Shown piece by piece: positions 21,714-35,293 of a stretch of 64,000 bases of DNA (positions are counted from its first letter, which is position 1; every line of letters starts with the position of its first letter). The DNA is from Anaeramoeba flamelloides (taxonomy: Eukaryota > Metamonada > Anaeramoebidae): positions 6,572,001 to 6,636,000 of the forward strand of contig JANTQA010000047.1 in the NCBI GenBank assembly GCA_027625915.1, in the 5' to 3' direction. Both the position numbers and the translations under genes were made by a program. Under the pieces are notes generated by a model. The model was not told the DNA's origin. It worked only from the letters and a program-made list of their open reading frames with translations, and ran no database searches.

Positions 21714-22238
21714 ATGAGCAAAAGTTTAAAACAACAAATTATCCCAAGAGAGAAAAAGTCAGGCAAAGTAAAACTGAAAATGAAAGGATCTGTTGAACAA
21801 GAAAAAGGAAAAAACTTCAAACAAGGTAAAGAGAGTGTAGTAATTGAAAAAGAAAAAGAAAAAGAAAAAGAAAAAGAAAAAGAAGAAACAGAAAAAAAAG
21901 GGATCTTTACAAAAATAAAAAATTTCATCTTTCATCCAGCTGTAATCATTCTGCTTGTTGGCATTTTCATATTTTATATGAGGATTGAAGGAGAAAAATG
22001 GGATCCACGTGATTTAGATTTACCAAACGAACTTCAAATCTTAGGTGTTGGCAATGGGGCTTCGCTTCAAGAGATTCAAAGAGCATATAGGAAATTGTCC
22101 ATGAAGAAACATCCAGATATCGTAAAAAAATGTGATAAAAAGTGCCAAGAAGAGTGGCACACAATAGCACATGCATACGAAACAATTAAACAAGTTTATG
22201 ATAAAAAACAACGATACTACCAACGAGCAGAGTTTTAA
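21714..22238 (+). CDS. Membrane-anchored J-domain (DnaJ) protein
   Basis: A J-protein that would stimulate the ATPase of an Hsp70 partner. At 174 aa and one exon, it has three parts. First, a highly charged N-terminus includes a run of alternating Lys-Glu at about residues 45-57. Second, a single transmembrane segment (about 71-89, HPAVIILLVGIFIFYM) is present. Third, a C-terminal J domain (about 100-170) includes ILGVGNGASLQEIQRAYRKL, the obligatory HPD motif at 133-135 and a final AYETIKQVYDKKQRYY. Two cysteines in the HPD loop (KKCDKKC) are unusual. The order resembles Sec63/ERdj-type single-pass J-proteins, so an endoplasmic reticulum location is plausible but not shown; no targeting signal distinguishes ER from mitochondria. 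The start is the only ATG giving the whole domain set. No Sec63 domain follows. Confidence 0.85.
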   Translation: MSKSLKQQIIPREKKSGKVKLKMKGSVEQEKGKNFKQGKESVVIEKEKEKEKEKEKEETEKKGIFTKIKNFIFHPAVIILLVGIFIFYMRIEGEKWDPRDLDLPNELQILGVGNGASLQEIQRAYRKLSMKKHPDIVKKCDKKCQEEWHTIAHAYETIKQVYDKKQRYYQRAEF

Positions 22239-22945
22239 GAAAATAAAAAAACAAAATGACTCTTTTACTTTTTTATTACACATTATTTTTTTTTTCATTT
22301 CAGTTGCTCGAAAACAAAAACATTTCTCAAGTCATTTTAATGGGAAATTTATCACAAACTAGTACCATTTGAAGTCTTCTTAGAATTAACAGTTGCTTTA
22401 CAAATGAAAATGTTTTTATGTTTTTTTTTTTTTGGTTCTTGATCCTCTAACACCAAAGACTTCAAGAATTTAGAAAAAAAAAAAAAAAAAAAAAAAAATT
22501 TAAAAGAAACAACACAACATAATGAATTGGTGAATGTTATCTTATCAAAACATTGTTCGTTTTACAAGAACAACCAAAGTTTAACGTGTTAAATCACTCA
22601 CTAAAACCATCGACAATTCTTTTTAATACTGATATCAATTAACACCAAAAGAAGAACTAAAAAGAACAGAATTCCCTTAAATTTGCTTACCAATGATCGA
22701 AACATAAAGTATTCAAAAATCAAATAAACTGAACCAATCACAAATAATTACTCAACCAGAAAAATTCAGATTTCGTTTCCATTTTCTCTTTTGGATCTAA
22801 TTAAATTATGATTTTAAATAATTTTTTGTTTGGAAGAGTATATATTTTTTTTTATCCTTATCAAGGATTTCCGTTCACATAGATTCTTCTATAATTAAAA
22901 TATATCTTAATTTGGTGAAAATTATATGTGTTCTCTAAAGCTTCA
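22239..22945. other. AT-rich spacer, no gene seen
   Basis: Contains poly(T) near 22423 and poly(A) at about 22473-22498; nothing else recognised. Confidence 0.5.
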
Positions 22946-23246
22946 AATGGTTTCTGTGACTCTAAAAAATCTATTAAAAATATAATCCAACAATAAATTA
23001 AAGATTTTTTTACAAACCATCATAATTTAAACATTAGATTTTGAATAAATTTTTTTAAATTACTTTTCCAAATCTAAATGTAGAAACTCAAAATAATAGT
23101 ATTTCAGGATTTAACAATTAATATTTAGAATCCGCAAAAGTAACTTTTTTTTCAATTTTACAATTTCAGAGATTTACTCAATAATTATTAACATAGAAAC
23201 CTAAATATTGGTTATTTATGTTTATTTTTTACGAAACTAAATTATA
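22946..23246. repeat. Dispersed repeat, copy A (partner 36.36-36.74 kb)
   Basis: About 300 bp aligning in the same orientation with 36362-36740: CAAATGGTTTCTGTGA, CTCTAAAAAATCTATTA, CTCAAAATAATAG, AACCTAAANATTGGTTATTTATG. This copy has one TTTCTGTGA unit where the partner has four. Non-coding. Confidence 0.7.
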
Positions 23247-23281
23247 CTTTCAAAATTGTCACTCACCTGAAATATTAAATT

Positions 23282-23307
23282 AATATATATATATATATAT
23301 ATATATA
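23282..23307. repeat. (AT)n microsatellite
   Basis: About 12 AT units. Confidence 0.9.
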
Positions 23308-23859
23308 AAGTGTTCAATAACAACCAGAGCAATTATTGAATCTTATTACTAATCCACGTTTTAATTGGATCTACATATAAACGCATGATATTTTAAAAAG
23401 TTAAAAAAAATAAAAACCAAAAAAAAATGTTAATTAAAAATTTTTGAAATGAGCTTTACTAATTCTTTATTATCAAACTTTCATCGAAAAAAGGACAACA
23501 AGAATATTTTTTGTTAACATATATATACATCCTAAAAGATATCACAGAGTCTCAATTTTCTTAATGTCTATTTGTATTTTTGAAGATCTTTTTTTTCTAC
23601 TCAACTTTCATAAATAAAAACGAAAGAAAAAGAAAAGGAAAAAAAAAAAAAAAATAAAGTAAAAATTTTTCTAAATTTGAAAAAATTAAATTGCATAAAA
23701 ATTGAGAAATATTTTTGAAAATAAATCTGGGATAAATCACGCAATACCTGGCTAAACAACATTAACAAATTAATCACTTTTTTTGAAAAATAATTTAGTT
23801 TTATTTCTAATATATTTTCAATATGTACACAATAAATTTACAAAAAAATTCGAGTTATA

Positions 23860-24060
23860 TACAGTCAGTTTCACTTTTAAGGCACAAACTTTCAACAAAA
23901 TTTAAGGCACAAAAAAATCTCAAATTAAGGCACAAAATTTGTAATTTTTTTTTTTACAATTTATTTTTACCAAAATTTGAATTTTGTGCCTTAATTTGTG
24001 ATTTTTTTTGTGCCTTAAATTTCCTTGTAAGTTTTTGCCTTAAAAGTGAAACTGACTGTA
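23860..24060. mobile_element. Palindromic MITE, copy 4 (best preserved)
   Basis: A 201-bp near-perfect palindrome from TACAGTCAGTTTCACTTTTA to the mirrored GTGAAACTGACTGTA. Both TA flanks and all subterminal blocks are intact. Probably the youngest copy together with 47367-47567. Confidence 0.93.
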
Positions 24061-24707
24061 TTCAAAATTTTAAGAAAATATTTTTTTAGCAATTAATAAA
24101 GCCTTTAGGGTAAATGTAAGAAATATATTTACAACTTTGAAGTATAAATATTGATTATTTAACATTTAAATTTGTTAGTGAATGTATATTTTTTAGAAAA
24201 GTCTTTGCTTTTTTCTAATACAAGGATAATTGTTAACTGATTAGATAAACTTTTGGAGACTTTTAAATATTCCAAAAAAAACTAGAAATTTTTTAACCAC
24301 CAAAAAATATTTTTACACAACTTCTAAGAAAGACTACACTAGCATGAACAAATAAAAGTGAAAAAAAAAAAGTCAGACAAAACTACAACATTCCTTAACC
24401 TTTCATTCTTATTAATAAAGTTTATTCACAATATAATCAAAATTACATAACTTTAAATTCATGAGACTATTCTAATTATTGTTGTTAATATAACCAACCT
24501 TTTTAAAAATATCTAGTCTAGAAAAAAAGGCATTTTCGGGTAAAAAATTACAAATAAACTAAATAATGAATTATAGTTTAATTCAATCTGGAGATATTTA
24601 CTTTTATAGATAATAACGAATATTTTTAAAAACATTGTACTCTCTAATAAAACTGAAATAGAGAAAAAAAATTCATAATGATAATTATTGGGAGTGCCCC
24701 TCAAGTG

Positions 24708-24785
24708 TCTAGTCTTTCCAGAATTCCAAAGAATAGGGCAAAATCTTTGATTTTTCTCTATTCTTTTAAATTCTGGAAAATCCAA
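24708..24785. repeat. Foldback unit of the CTTTTCCAGAATT family
   Basis: TCTTTCCAGAATTCCAAAGA pairs with the inverted TTCTTTTAAATTCTGGAAAA, with AAAATCTTTGATTTTT in the loop. The same hairpin unit recurs inside the long repeats at 2690-2765, 41548-41628 and 41915-41990. Confidence 0.65.
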
Positions 24786-27700
24786 TGGAAAATCAAAAAC
24801 AAATCTTTTTTTCAATTTATATCAATAAATAATTCCCGAATAGTCAAAATAATTGGTTATCCATTTGAAATATATTTATTAATTTTCCAATGCTTTTAAA
24901 ATTTATGATTATAACCTTTTAACTATGAAGATCAAAATATTCAAATTATTTACTATTAAATTTGTGAAAAAAATTAATATAACCTGGAAAATAGAATTTT
25001 CCAACTTAAATTTCAAAAATCTTGAAAAATAATTTTTGATCCAAGATCTTTTATTAACCAATAGTGTTTATTATAAGTGAAGTTATCAAAAAGTGCAAAA
25101 TTAGCAAAGGATTAATTTTTTTTTGAAAAAAATTTTTCAAGATAGTGTAGTGATAATATACCCAATTTAATGATAAAACACCAATTTGAATAATAGGCAA
25201 AATGTTTTTTTTTTTTTTTACTTGAATTTTCTACTTTAACCCCTCTGAAGACTTTTTGGTAACTTCTGAGTATATTTGGGTATTTTTCTTACTTATTAGG
25301 GTAAGTGGATGTGTGTTTTCGATTTATGTTTGAATTTGGTATGGACTGTGTTGGATTTGGTAGGATACGTTTAGTTAGATCAAGCCAATTTCTCTTCAGA
25401 CAAGGAAAGTTAAAGAGGGTTTGGTATGGACAGCCTTGTCTAGAATAGGGTATGGGACTGTGTATGTAATTTTAGATATTACGTGATTATTTCTGGATTG
25501 TATTTAAGATTACAAAATTATGGGTAACTGTACTCAATTTGAAATTTTCTTCATAAAGACATTTTCTCTCATTTATTAATATTTAGCAATGAACAGAAAT
25601 GTCACAGGTATCTAGGATATCAATTCCTTACACACAACATGTTTTAAATACTATTCCTTAAAGATTTAAATTTTTTGAAAGTGATTATTTTCAGCAAAAA
25701 AAAAATTATTTTAACTAAAATAAAATTCCAAAAGTATCGTTAAACTGGGTGGAGTGTCACTAGGATTCAATAGAAGTTGCACAAAAAGTTTTTTTTATTG
25801 GTAAAAAATTTTCTATTTGTTTTCGATTGTCAGGGATTTTTGGGAATATTTGATTGAATCAACGGTTAATACTATTTACGAATAAAATTATAGGATATAT
25901 TCGAAACATAGTACATTTGGATGGTTTACATTTAAACACAATATATTTTAATTGCAGACTTGGGCTTGGTATTATCTAACCAAGCCAATTCTACACTGAA
26001 TACTAAATTGCAAAATTAAGAGATATTGATCTCAAAATTTGAGAAATAAACAACTAGCTATCTAGTAACAAATTTGGAAAAATCAAATAAAAAGCAGAGG
26101 ATGTATTTATTTTTAATTCACTAATCTAAATAAATGTATCGACCTTTTGATTTTTTATATTTAGAAATAAGTTTTAAATTAAAAACACTTAATCTTCTCA
26201 AGAGAGAATTTTTAATTTACTAAATTGATAACATATTTTTGAAAGAGTATATTAATGTGTTTATTCTAAACATTTGAAATTTATTATATTTTTATAAAAC
26301 CCGGTCGAAATAAATAATCTAAAAATTTAAAAGAATAAAAAAAAAAATAGAGATTAAAGCACCCTTCATGATATATAAAGCGAACGGATTACCTCAGTAG
26401 ATGATTATTTTTGCATAATGTCTTATTTTTTAGTTTTTTTATATTTAGTAAAATTAACATAAAAAATCAATACAACAAAACAAAAAGAATTGATCCGAAA
26501 ACAAAAATTATTGGAAAATTTTCTAGGATGTGAAACATCATTTCAAAATTCAAGCAATTTAAAGTTGCCCATTTATTTATCTGATAATGATAATATAAGT
26601 TGAATAAGTAAAAAAACAAAAACAAAAAAAACAAAAACAAGAAAACGACACAAAAAAGATAAGAAAAAAAAGAATTCAAACCAAAATAAAAACAGATGCC
26701 CTTTGCCTATACTTTGAAATAAAATATAATATATATAATATGAATAAAGCGACATTTTTTTTTATTTATTTTTATTTATTTCTTCTTCTTCTTTTTTTTG
26801 TTCAAAAAAATTTCTTGTTTGATTTTAGAATATCAATATTTTGATTCTTAAATTCAAAAAAATATAGAGATTCAATGTTTTGTTCACTCTCAATTTATTT
26901 TTCTATGTTAATTTATCAAAGAAAAAATATTGTAAAATATTTAAAATAGTTAAAATAGCAAAAAAAAAAAAAAAAAATAAAAGTGTGGTATTCTAACCAT
27001 TTTAATATTTATAACCAAGAATACAACATATATCTAAAATTAATTTTATAATCAAGAAACCTATTTTTTTTGTAAAATCTTTTCAGAAAATTAATTAAAA
27101 AAAAATTATTTCAAATCTCAAAAACAAAATTATCCTATATTTAAAAATAAAATTACCAGGAATTTATTTTATATAGAGATTAAAATCCACTTTTATTCGA
27201 AATTTTGTCAAACCCTGCTTTCTATGGTTAGGTATTAGACTAATTTTTAATTCTATTATTATTTATAAAAATAATCATTAATCAAGAAAAACCTTATTAT
27301 TAATTAAATTGTAACTAATTACCCTCTTTCAAATAAAAAAAAATTCATATTTACCCCGGTAATAACTAGAATTATATTTATTTACATTGGTGAAAATCAA
27401 TAAAAGTTATTTTTCAGTACTAATAGAGCACACGTATCTATTGATTTTGTTTTTTTACCACTTTATATTTTTGAGCACCAAAATATCCACTTTAACTACT
27501 TTATAATTCAATAAGATACTTGTAATACCTTCCAGATTTTCATAGTATTTTATAAGGTTTTTTACTTAAAATTTTTTTTTCGATTTATGAAACAATAATA
27601 TTTACAACTTTATCAATCCCTCTCATTTTTTTTTTGAAAAAAATTTTATTAGTTCAATCTTTTCTTATATATATATCTAATAACGGTCTATCAATTTTTT

Positions 27701-29029
27701 AACCAAAGTTCAAAAATTGGTATTTATGGCTTTAGGAAATAAAAACGAAATTTTCTGTCCTTTTATTTGAAAAAGAGTTTAGATTGTTTTTTTCCGAAAT
27801 TCAAATAAATAAAAAAATCATTTTATTTTTTTGTGAAAGTAAAGAAAAATCATTTGAATTTTGTTCTTGAAAAATTCCAATACCTTTTTTCTGTATGAAG
27901 TGGAACATAAGACATCAAAACAAAACGATTTTTAAACAAAAATTGAAATTAAAAAAATCATTCTATAAGTTGAGAAAATAAATTTATCTTTTTTGTTATT
28001 TTCTTTAACCAAAAAAAGATATAATCTAATTACTACAATGTATTCAAATTATAAATAGTTTTCTTTCTGGCTTGTATTTGTAATTTTTAAAACCCTCTTG
28101 GTAATAAATAATCTCAAAAAGTAAATCTCATTAATGAAAATGAGTATCAAATCCCCGATGTCTATTAACGATATAATTTTTGAAAAGAAAATTATACCTG
28201 AAAAAAGCAAATAAACACGATTTTTTCCAGTCTTACTCTAAACTTAATAACTCTTTATCCTTTAGAATTTGAAATTGCAATGATAGCTTTCCAAAAAAAA
28301 AAAATTATCCAAAAAAAAATAAATACCTTCTTATTTTTCCAAAAATTGTAGTATTTCAAGGCATTTCATTTTTCAAAACAAATCTATTTTGTATAAATCT
28401 CTTATGATCAAAAAGCCGAGTATCTAAACTTTTTTAACCTTGTTAAATTCAAATTTCGACAAGTAACTCTTCATTCAATTCCAAATTAATAGCTTTTTAA
28501 TCCTATGTTTATTCACAATAAGCAAAAAAATTTTCAGTTTATTATCTTTGAATTTTTTTTTCTATATTAGTTTATTGATCAACAATTCCCATTCAAGTTT
28601 TAATATTCACATAAGAGTCAATATTATTTTTGGTGTCAATTACTTGGAAATTTTGAAAAAATAAAAAATACAGAAATTGTATCGAAAGACATTTATTCAA
28701 TATGTAATTTAATAATTTTATTTTTGAATTACTAATAAAAAAATTAAAAAAAAATAATTGTTAATCGGAATAGAAATAGAAATAAAAATATAAATATAAA
28801 GTAATTTCAAAAAAGTTTTAAAAAAAAAATGAAAAGTTCTATCCAATTAGAGCTTTTTGAACAATTTTTGATTATACGTGATTGTTATAAAACATTTTAT
28901 TTTATTTTTTTTGAAATTTAGATGTAGAAAAAAGTAAGGTTGTTATTTGAAATCACTAGGATTATTAAAATTTTGAATCTTAAATATACCTGTTAGATGA
29001 AATTTGATTTTATTTTTCCTTGACATAAA
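24786..29029. other. AT-rich intergenic region, no gene seen
   Basis: A relatively G-rich stretch at 25250-25480 (repeated TTTGGTATGGAC at about 25335 and 25420; GGTATGGGACTGTG) stands out but carries no open frame or RNA-gene signature that could be recognised. The rest is AT-rich, with minus-strand low-complexity frames near 26470-26755. Confidence 0.45.
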
Positions 29030-29833
29030 TTACAAATCTGCCCCCATTTTTAAACCAAACCCAATTGAGTAAAACTCTTTTGGGTAATTTATTAAAGTAG
29101 AAAATTTGGCCGTGCTTTTTGACGTTTTAATTTCTAAAGAGGAAGTGAGATCTCCAGAGGAAGACACCCTCGTCTGGAAGGAAGATTGTCTCATTGCATA
29201 TTTCAATGCAACTGAAGTTAGGGATTTTTCTTGAAATTGGTTTTCAACGAGGCTATAAACAAACTCTGAAGCAAACCCGATCCTGGGAGTAATTTTCCTT
29301 ACATATTGCGTGCAAAAAAAGCTTGGGGACTTTGATAAGATTAAAGATAGGGCTTCTTTTGGCTTTGAAATTTTACCGACCACCTTTACGGAGTGGCTGT
29401 GTTTACTCTTTCGTTTAGGATCATAACGGCCCTTTGAATTAATATATTGGAAACCAATTAAGGCATCTGGCCGGATGTTCCTTAAATAAGACACCTTCAG
29501 GTATGGATCGCTTGCTAATTCAATTTCAGAAGTCGAATTCTTCCCAAAGTATTCTAATGCGCCAGACAAAAAGCTCAAGCTGTTGTTTGGGTTGACTGTT
29601 GTTTGTGCTTCGTTTTCTTGGCTATCTTTTATTTTTGGTGCTATTTGGAAATTGGTTGTTAACAATAGCCTTGGTAAGATTTTTTTAAAGAATCCACCTT
29701 GAAGCAATCCCATCTGGTTAAGATTTCCTTGAAGAAGGTACTAATACGGAAGGCAGAAACGGATTGGAATCGTTACACATAAAAGAATAAAAATAATTGA
29801 AAAATTTTATTCGATTAAAAAGTTGTACAAAAG

Positions 29834-29869
<36 letters not shown>

Positions 29870-30217
29870 AAAAAAGTAAAAAAAAAAAGTAAATAAACAA
29901 CAAAAACAAAAAGAATTAATAATTACATTTCCTGAAGAGTAGGAAGAAGAAATGGTGTATCCTGGTAGTTCAAGTTTTGAACCCATCGATAATTTATGTG
30001 TTATGCTGAAATTTGGGTTTAGCAGTTGATTAACTTGAAGGGAAAGACCACCAAACGGCTTGATTTTCAGGATTGAGTTTGCCTCTGAGCTGATGTGATC
30101 AAACCTTCCTGGGTTTTTTAAGTCATGTGATCTTGTTATTTCTCTTTTTCTGTTTGGATTATTAGGAATGGTTAGAACTGTGACTGGCTTTGTTTCTTTT
30201 GTTGAATTGGATCCCAT
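29030..30217 (-). CDS. TOM40: Tom40, mitochondrial outer-membrane import channel
   Basis: The beta-barrel pore of the TOM complex, imported into the outer membrane of mitochondria or related organelles. Exon 1 (30217-29927) gives the N-terminal segment and first strands (GRFDHISSEANSILKIKPF, then LNPNFSITHKLSMGS and GYTISSSYSSGN). The intron 29926-29741 (GTAATT...TTAG, phase 0) carries a long poly(T) on the coding strand. Exon 2 (29740-29030) opens YLLQGNLNQMGLLQGGFF, the typical Tom40 strand after the first exon, and ends in GFGLKMGADL, a plausible beta-signal. Total 333 aa, within the family range. VDAC is the main alternative, but the LLQGN..GLLQG segment and long N-terminus favour Tom40. 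Having it implies at least a reduced mitochondrion-related organelle. Confidence 0.82.
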
Positions 30218-31955
30218 TTGTAATTGTCAAGAATAAAACAGAGAATCAACTTGTTTTTTAAAAAAAATGAAATATGTTTTTTAACCAAATTAGGAGATCA
30301 AGTAATTAAGGTACAGTCACTCAAAAATGAACCAAAAATATTGTGTTGTATTAGGTGTGTGGGTTTTGATATTATTGTTCTTAGTGAATTCTATCATTTA
30401 CTCTGAATTATATTGACAATTAAAAAAATGTTGTTTAATTTATTTTTTTCCATTTTTTCCCCTAGATGAATTTTCTTTAAATTGGGAAAAAAAGTTAGGT
30501 TAGTAGAAAGATCAAGTAGTTACTTGTTAATAATGATATACCGAAACACAAATGTATGGGTAACTTGTAAATAAAAACTAAAAATCAAAGGCTTAAAAAG
30601 ACCAAAGGCTTATAACCAATAAAAAAAGAAAATCAAAACAATTAAACAATGATTCCCTAATAAAAACCCATGATCAATTATCAAATTAAATTAAATTAAT
30701 CAAAAGTATAGTGGTTGTGATTTTTGGCGTTTTTGATTCAAGATATTTTTGGCTTTTTGAATTAATTTTTTACCAATTACTTCTTATAAACCATTTATAA
30801 ATTTCTTTTTTTATTTTTACTTTTTTCCTTTTTTAATATCAATTTTTTGTTTTTACTTTTTATCATAAATAAAATTTTGTTATTTATTTCCCTTGTAAAA
30901 TGGTGATATATTTGATTTTATACTTTTAACCCCTTTGGGAATATTTTAACTAAAAGGATGTTTTAAGTGGAATTTACATAACTTCAATTAATAAAAAAAA
31001 AAAAAAAAAAAAAAAAAAATTCTTCTAATTGTTTTTTATTCTAAAACCCAAATTTTGATTTGAAAGGTTGACAAATTGTAAGAATATGAATAAAAAAAGA
31101 TAGTTTGAAGTTTTTATTTTGATATTTTTGATAATTTTAAATAAGTTTTTTTTCAAGACTTTAATAATACTTGTATTTTAAATAAATAATAGGATAAAAT
31201 TTCACTGATTAACATTTTTTTAAATTTTAAATTATATAAACTTATTTAAGATTTTGCCTTTACCTGATTTATTGAAATTTAGCAAAATTTTACACATAAA
31301 AAGGAATCACACCTATACCAAGAGGAAGGCTAAACACAATCTATTTTGGTGAAAGACCCTTCTATAATTTAAAAACACAGAAAAATACATATACACTCCC
31401 AATTCATCATTCAAATACTAACAGAGAAAATATTTGAGATAAAAACCTCAATTTTAATTGGGATTCATGAAAATAATATTAAAAAAGATCATCTTTCTGA
31501 TAATAATAATTATATTTTTATTGAAAAAGTATTATACAAGACAGAATTTTCGAAATTTTTGAAAATTAAAATCATATATATTTTTTTTCATAATATTACC
31601 GAAACCAGAAAAAATTTCAATTTTTTGAACAAAAGTCCAATTTCTAAAATTATATAACGAAAATATATATTATTGTTTTTTTTTTGAATTTTAACCAATC
31701 CCTACATAAAAAAAATTCAGAAAAATAACTTTTTTTTCTATTAAAATAATAAATAATAATAGGATACCGCTACAGGATGATAAAAAAATATAAATTTTAC
31801 TCTAAAATTGCCCAAACAAAAAAATATTTATTTTGAACACCAATAAGAATGAAAAACAATTTTGATTATAAAATGAATATTTTCTGATATTTTTCCCTTT
31901 TTTTTTCAATAAAAATAATTTTTTCCCGCTATTGTATGACCAATTTACATTTATA
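30218..31955. other. AT-rich intergenic region, no gene seen
   Basis: A 29-nt poly(A) run at about 30990-31019; otherwise featureless. No reading frame with protein character. Confidence 0.5.
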
Positions 31956-32160
31956 TAAAGTCAGTTTCAAATTTAAGGCACAAACTTTCAGCGAAACTTG
32001 TATCACAAAAAAATCTCAAATTAATGCACAAAAATTGGAATTTTTTTTTTTTTTTTTGATAATAATTTTATTAGAATATGTATTTGGTGTCTTAATTTGG
32101 GATTTTTTATATGCTATAAATTTTATTTGAAACTTGTGTATTAAAAGCTGAACTGAATAT
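31956..32160. mobile_element. Palindromic MITE, copy 5 (degraded)
   Basis: Starts TAAAGTCAGTTTCAAATTTA and ends TTAAAAGCTGAACTGAATA. The mirrored blocks CACAAACTTTCAGCGAAA and AATCTCAAATTAATGCAC are recognisable; many substitutions. Confidence 0.82.
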
Positions 32161-32612
32161 ATATATATTCATTATTTTCCCATATTGATCCACACTTCAT
32201 CAAGTTTGTAAGTAAAAAATTAAAATGATATATTAATAAATTGAATTTATTCATTAACTTTAATCAAGATTTTTGAAAATAATAGTAGGTTAAATTAGTT
32301 AAAAAATAATTAAATTATTATTATACTGAATATTTTCTTTGATATTGGGGGAATGATAATTTTTGGTTTTTTTTAAAGAATTTTGATTTCTTTTTGAATT
32401 TTTTAAATTAAAAAATGTAATATTATTTGATTCATTCAAAACTTTCAATATTTCTTAATTTATTAGGAAAAACCACAAATATCTTTATATATCAATTAAA
32501 AAACTTTAATTTACCCTTCAAATTCGATAATTCCAAAAATCAGGAAATTTGATATATTATAGTGCAATATTGCGTTATAATTACAAAAATCAAATAAATT
32601 TTGTAATTTATT

Positions 32613-32813
32613 TACAGTCAGTTTCACTTTTAAGGCAAAACTTTCAACGAAATTTAAGGCACAAAAAAAATCTCAAATTAAAGCACAAAATTCAAATTCT
32701 AGTAAAAATAAATTGTAAAAAATGAAATTCCAAATTTTGTACCTTAATTTGAGATTTTTTTTGTGCGTTAAATTTCGTTAAAAGTTTGTACCTTAAAAGT
32801 GAAACTGGCTGTA
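32613..32813. mobile_element. Palindromic MITE, copy 6
   Basis: TACAGTCAGTTTCACTTTTA to GTGAAACTGGCTGTA, about 200 bp. Well preserved, and shares the internal AAATTCTAGTAAAATAAATTG loop type with copies 1 and 8. Confidence 0.92.
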
Positions 32814-35293
32814 TAAAGTACGAACAGAGAAATAAAGGAATAATTTCATTTTATTTTATATATGCCTGGCCATCTTGGGAATGTGATAAAAGTATTTTTT
32901 CAAAATAAATTATTTGAAAAAATTCTTTATGAATTAATTTTCAATCAAAACAGTTTATGATTATTTTCGTTCTTTAATTTTATGTAGTCTATAATTATAT
33001 ATTCAATTTCTGAAAGATAATTTTAATATAATGATATATAGGGTAGTATTAGTAATTCTTTCCAAATAGCTACAATAAACATTTATCAATAAATTTTAAA
33101 TCCCTTTAAAAGGGAAAATTATTAAAAATTACAGAAAAAAAATGAGAGAGGAGATTTCATCCAAGGGCAAAAGGTTAATTTCTAATTTTGTAATTGTATT
33201 ACAATATGTAATAATTTATTTTTAAAAAGTTATGATAGGTTTTGATCATAACATATATTTCCACAATTTTAAAAAGTATTTCACAATAATATTAAAAAAT
33301 CACTATTATATCAAACTTTCCTACAAAAAATAAGAAAATCGCGATTTTAAATCTTTATTATGATAAAACAAATATTGCAAAAAACAAGAAAAATTATTTT
33401 TTTGAAATTAATTTAAAAAAAAATCTTGACTTTAAAAGAAAATATTTTTATAACCCTTTCCCTCTAAAAACTTTTGGACGTGTTTGTAAGGGTTGCAAAT
33501 CGTCTTCAAGTGTGTGCAAGTTTTGAAAGACAGAAAAATTTTATAAAGGGAATGAGTTTGTTTGTTCTGGAAAAAAAAAATTATTTTTCTTTTCATTTTT
33601 TTTTAAACAAAAAATAAAATCTCAAACAAATGTAAAAACACACAAAAAATGACACCATTCAACAATATATTTGAATATAAAGTAGACACATTTTTTTAAA
33701 ATGTGGTTATTACCTTCGAAAGTTAAATAACCGAAAAGAATATGAGTAATTTTCTTTCTTATTGGTGATGGATTAAAAAAAAAATACCATAAACTCTAGC
33801 TATGTTTTCTGTACAATAGAAAGATTCTCAAAGAAGAAGAAAAAGAAAACAAATATCCTAACAATCTGTATCATTGATGATAATGTGGTTAGGTTGTAGT
33901 GAAATCTTTTGAAACGTTCTAAATAGCCCCATTCAGTTTTCAGAGAATATGTAAAATGCTATAACCCAAAAAAATATTTGTTTAATTTGTTTAACAAACC
34001 TATCGATCATGACTTTTGATCAACAGCAGTAATAAACAAAGGGTCAATAAATATTTTCTCAGCAAATTGTAGTGTTGTAAATTGGGTTGAATAAAAGGAT
34101 TCTAAACCAACCAACCCTCCACACACTTTTTAAAGAAAATACTATAATACCTTTTGATCTGATAATTGATTGGATCAAGTATTCTTTTTTTTTTTTTTTA
34201 AAGAATAACTTTTTTTTCAGATAATGTATTTTTTGATCAAAAAAAATTTCATTGTAAAAATATTGTTGAATTAACCCAAAAACCCATCAACTATTATCCC
34301 CTGATTACTTATTAATCACAATATTTTGACATTTATCACAATTTTAAAATAATTATAGCGATTTTATAGAATATCACAATTTGTCATATTATTGTGATAA
34401 TATTGAATATCGCGATCTTCTAAAATATTTCAATTTGATAAAAATAACCATGGTTTTTATAAATTTCATGGTTGCATAAGTAAAGATATTATCAAATACT
34501 CTATAATGCAATTGAAGATAAAGAAGTATATCATCAATAACAATAAATTATTGAACAAACCTTTACTGATGTATAATTTTTTGAAAAAAAATAATTATTT
34601 TTATTTTTTTATTGTTGGAGAATCCCATTAAATAATCGATTGTAGCTGATATTTAAATGGAAAAAACCTGTTCAAATAATTATAAAAAATAATATAAATA
34701 TTATCAAGAAATAAAAATCAAATAAATTAAATATTAGCTCTCCAAAAAATAATCTCCACAAAAAAATCTACTAAAATTCACAAAATTACTTTTAAATTTT
34801 GTTTTTTCTTTTATATTATTATTTTCTCTCAAATTACTGATAAATTGCAATTTATGTTTGGAAATTTTTACTTGATTTTCCTTTTTGAAATTTTTATGCT
34901 CAAGCTTTGAATAAAGCATTTTATGAAGTAAATTGTTAAGAAACCCTGTAAAATTAGTTGTTCTTCAAAATTTTTTTTGTCAGGAATATTTGATAAGAAA
35001 CAGTTTGAAGATTCTTAAAAATGGAAATTGAACTAAAAATTTTTTGAAATTTCTATGAATTTATCAGTATAATTCGAAAAAATAGTAATATTTAAATTTT
35101 TCAACTGTACTTTTTAACAACTTTTTTTAGAGAAAATAGATCTGAAAAACACCAACTTTCTATTCTTAATGGGCTTTAACATGATTTACATTCAATATGT
35201 GTTCTATGGTTACTACTTCCTTAAGTTTCTCATTTTTTTATTTTTGCTTTTCGTTTTTGGGTTATTTGATTTTATTACAGAAGGGTGAAAAAA
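32814..35293. other. AT-rich intergenic region upstream of ITPK1
   Basis: No gene recognised. The minus-strand frame at 34734-34919 has no motif. Just before ITPK1 a T-rich tract ends in TTTTATTACAG (35270-35280), a good splice acceptor, so an upstream exon or 5'-UTR exon probably lies here but could not be located. Confidence 0.45.

Noticed and set aside
29718-29909. Separate 63-aa minus-strand frame between the Tom40 exons
   Set aside because: It is the intron plus poly(T), in a frame different from that of Tom40.
33880-33960. Possible box C/D snoRNA (TTGATGATAATG)
   Set aside because: The C-box consensus is imperfect and no D box was found at a suitable distance.
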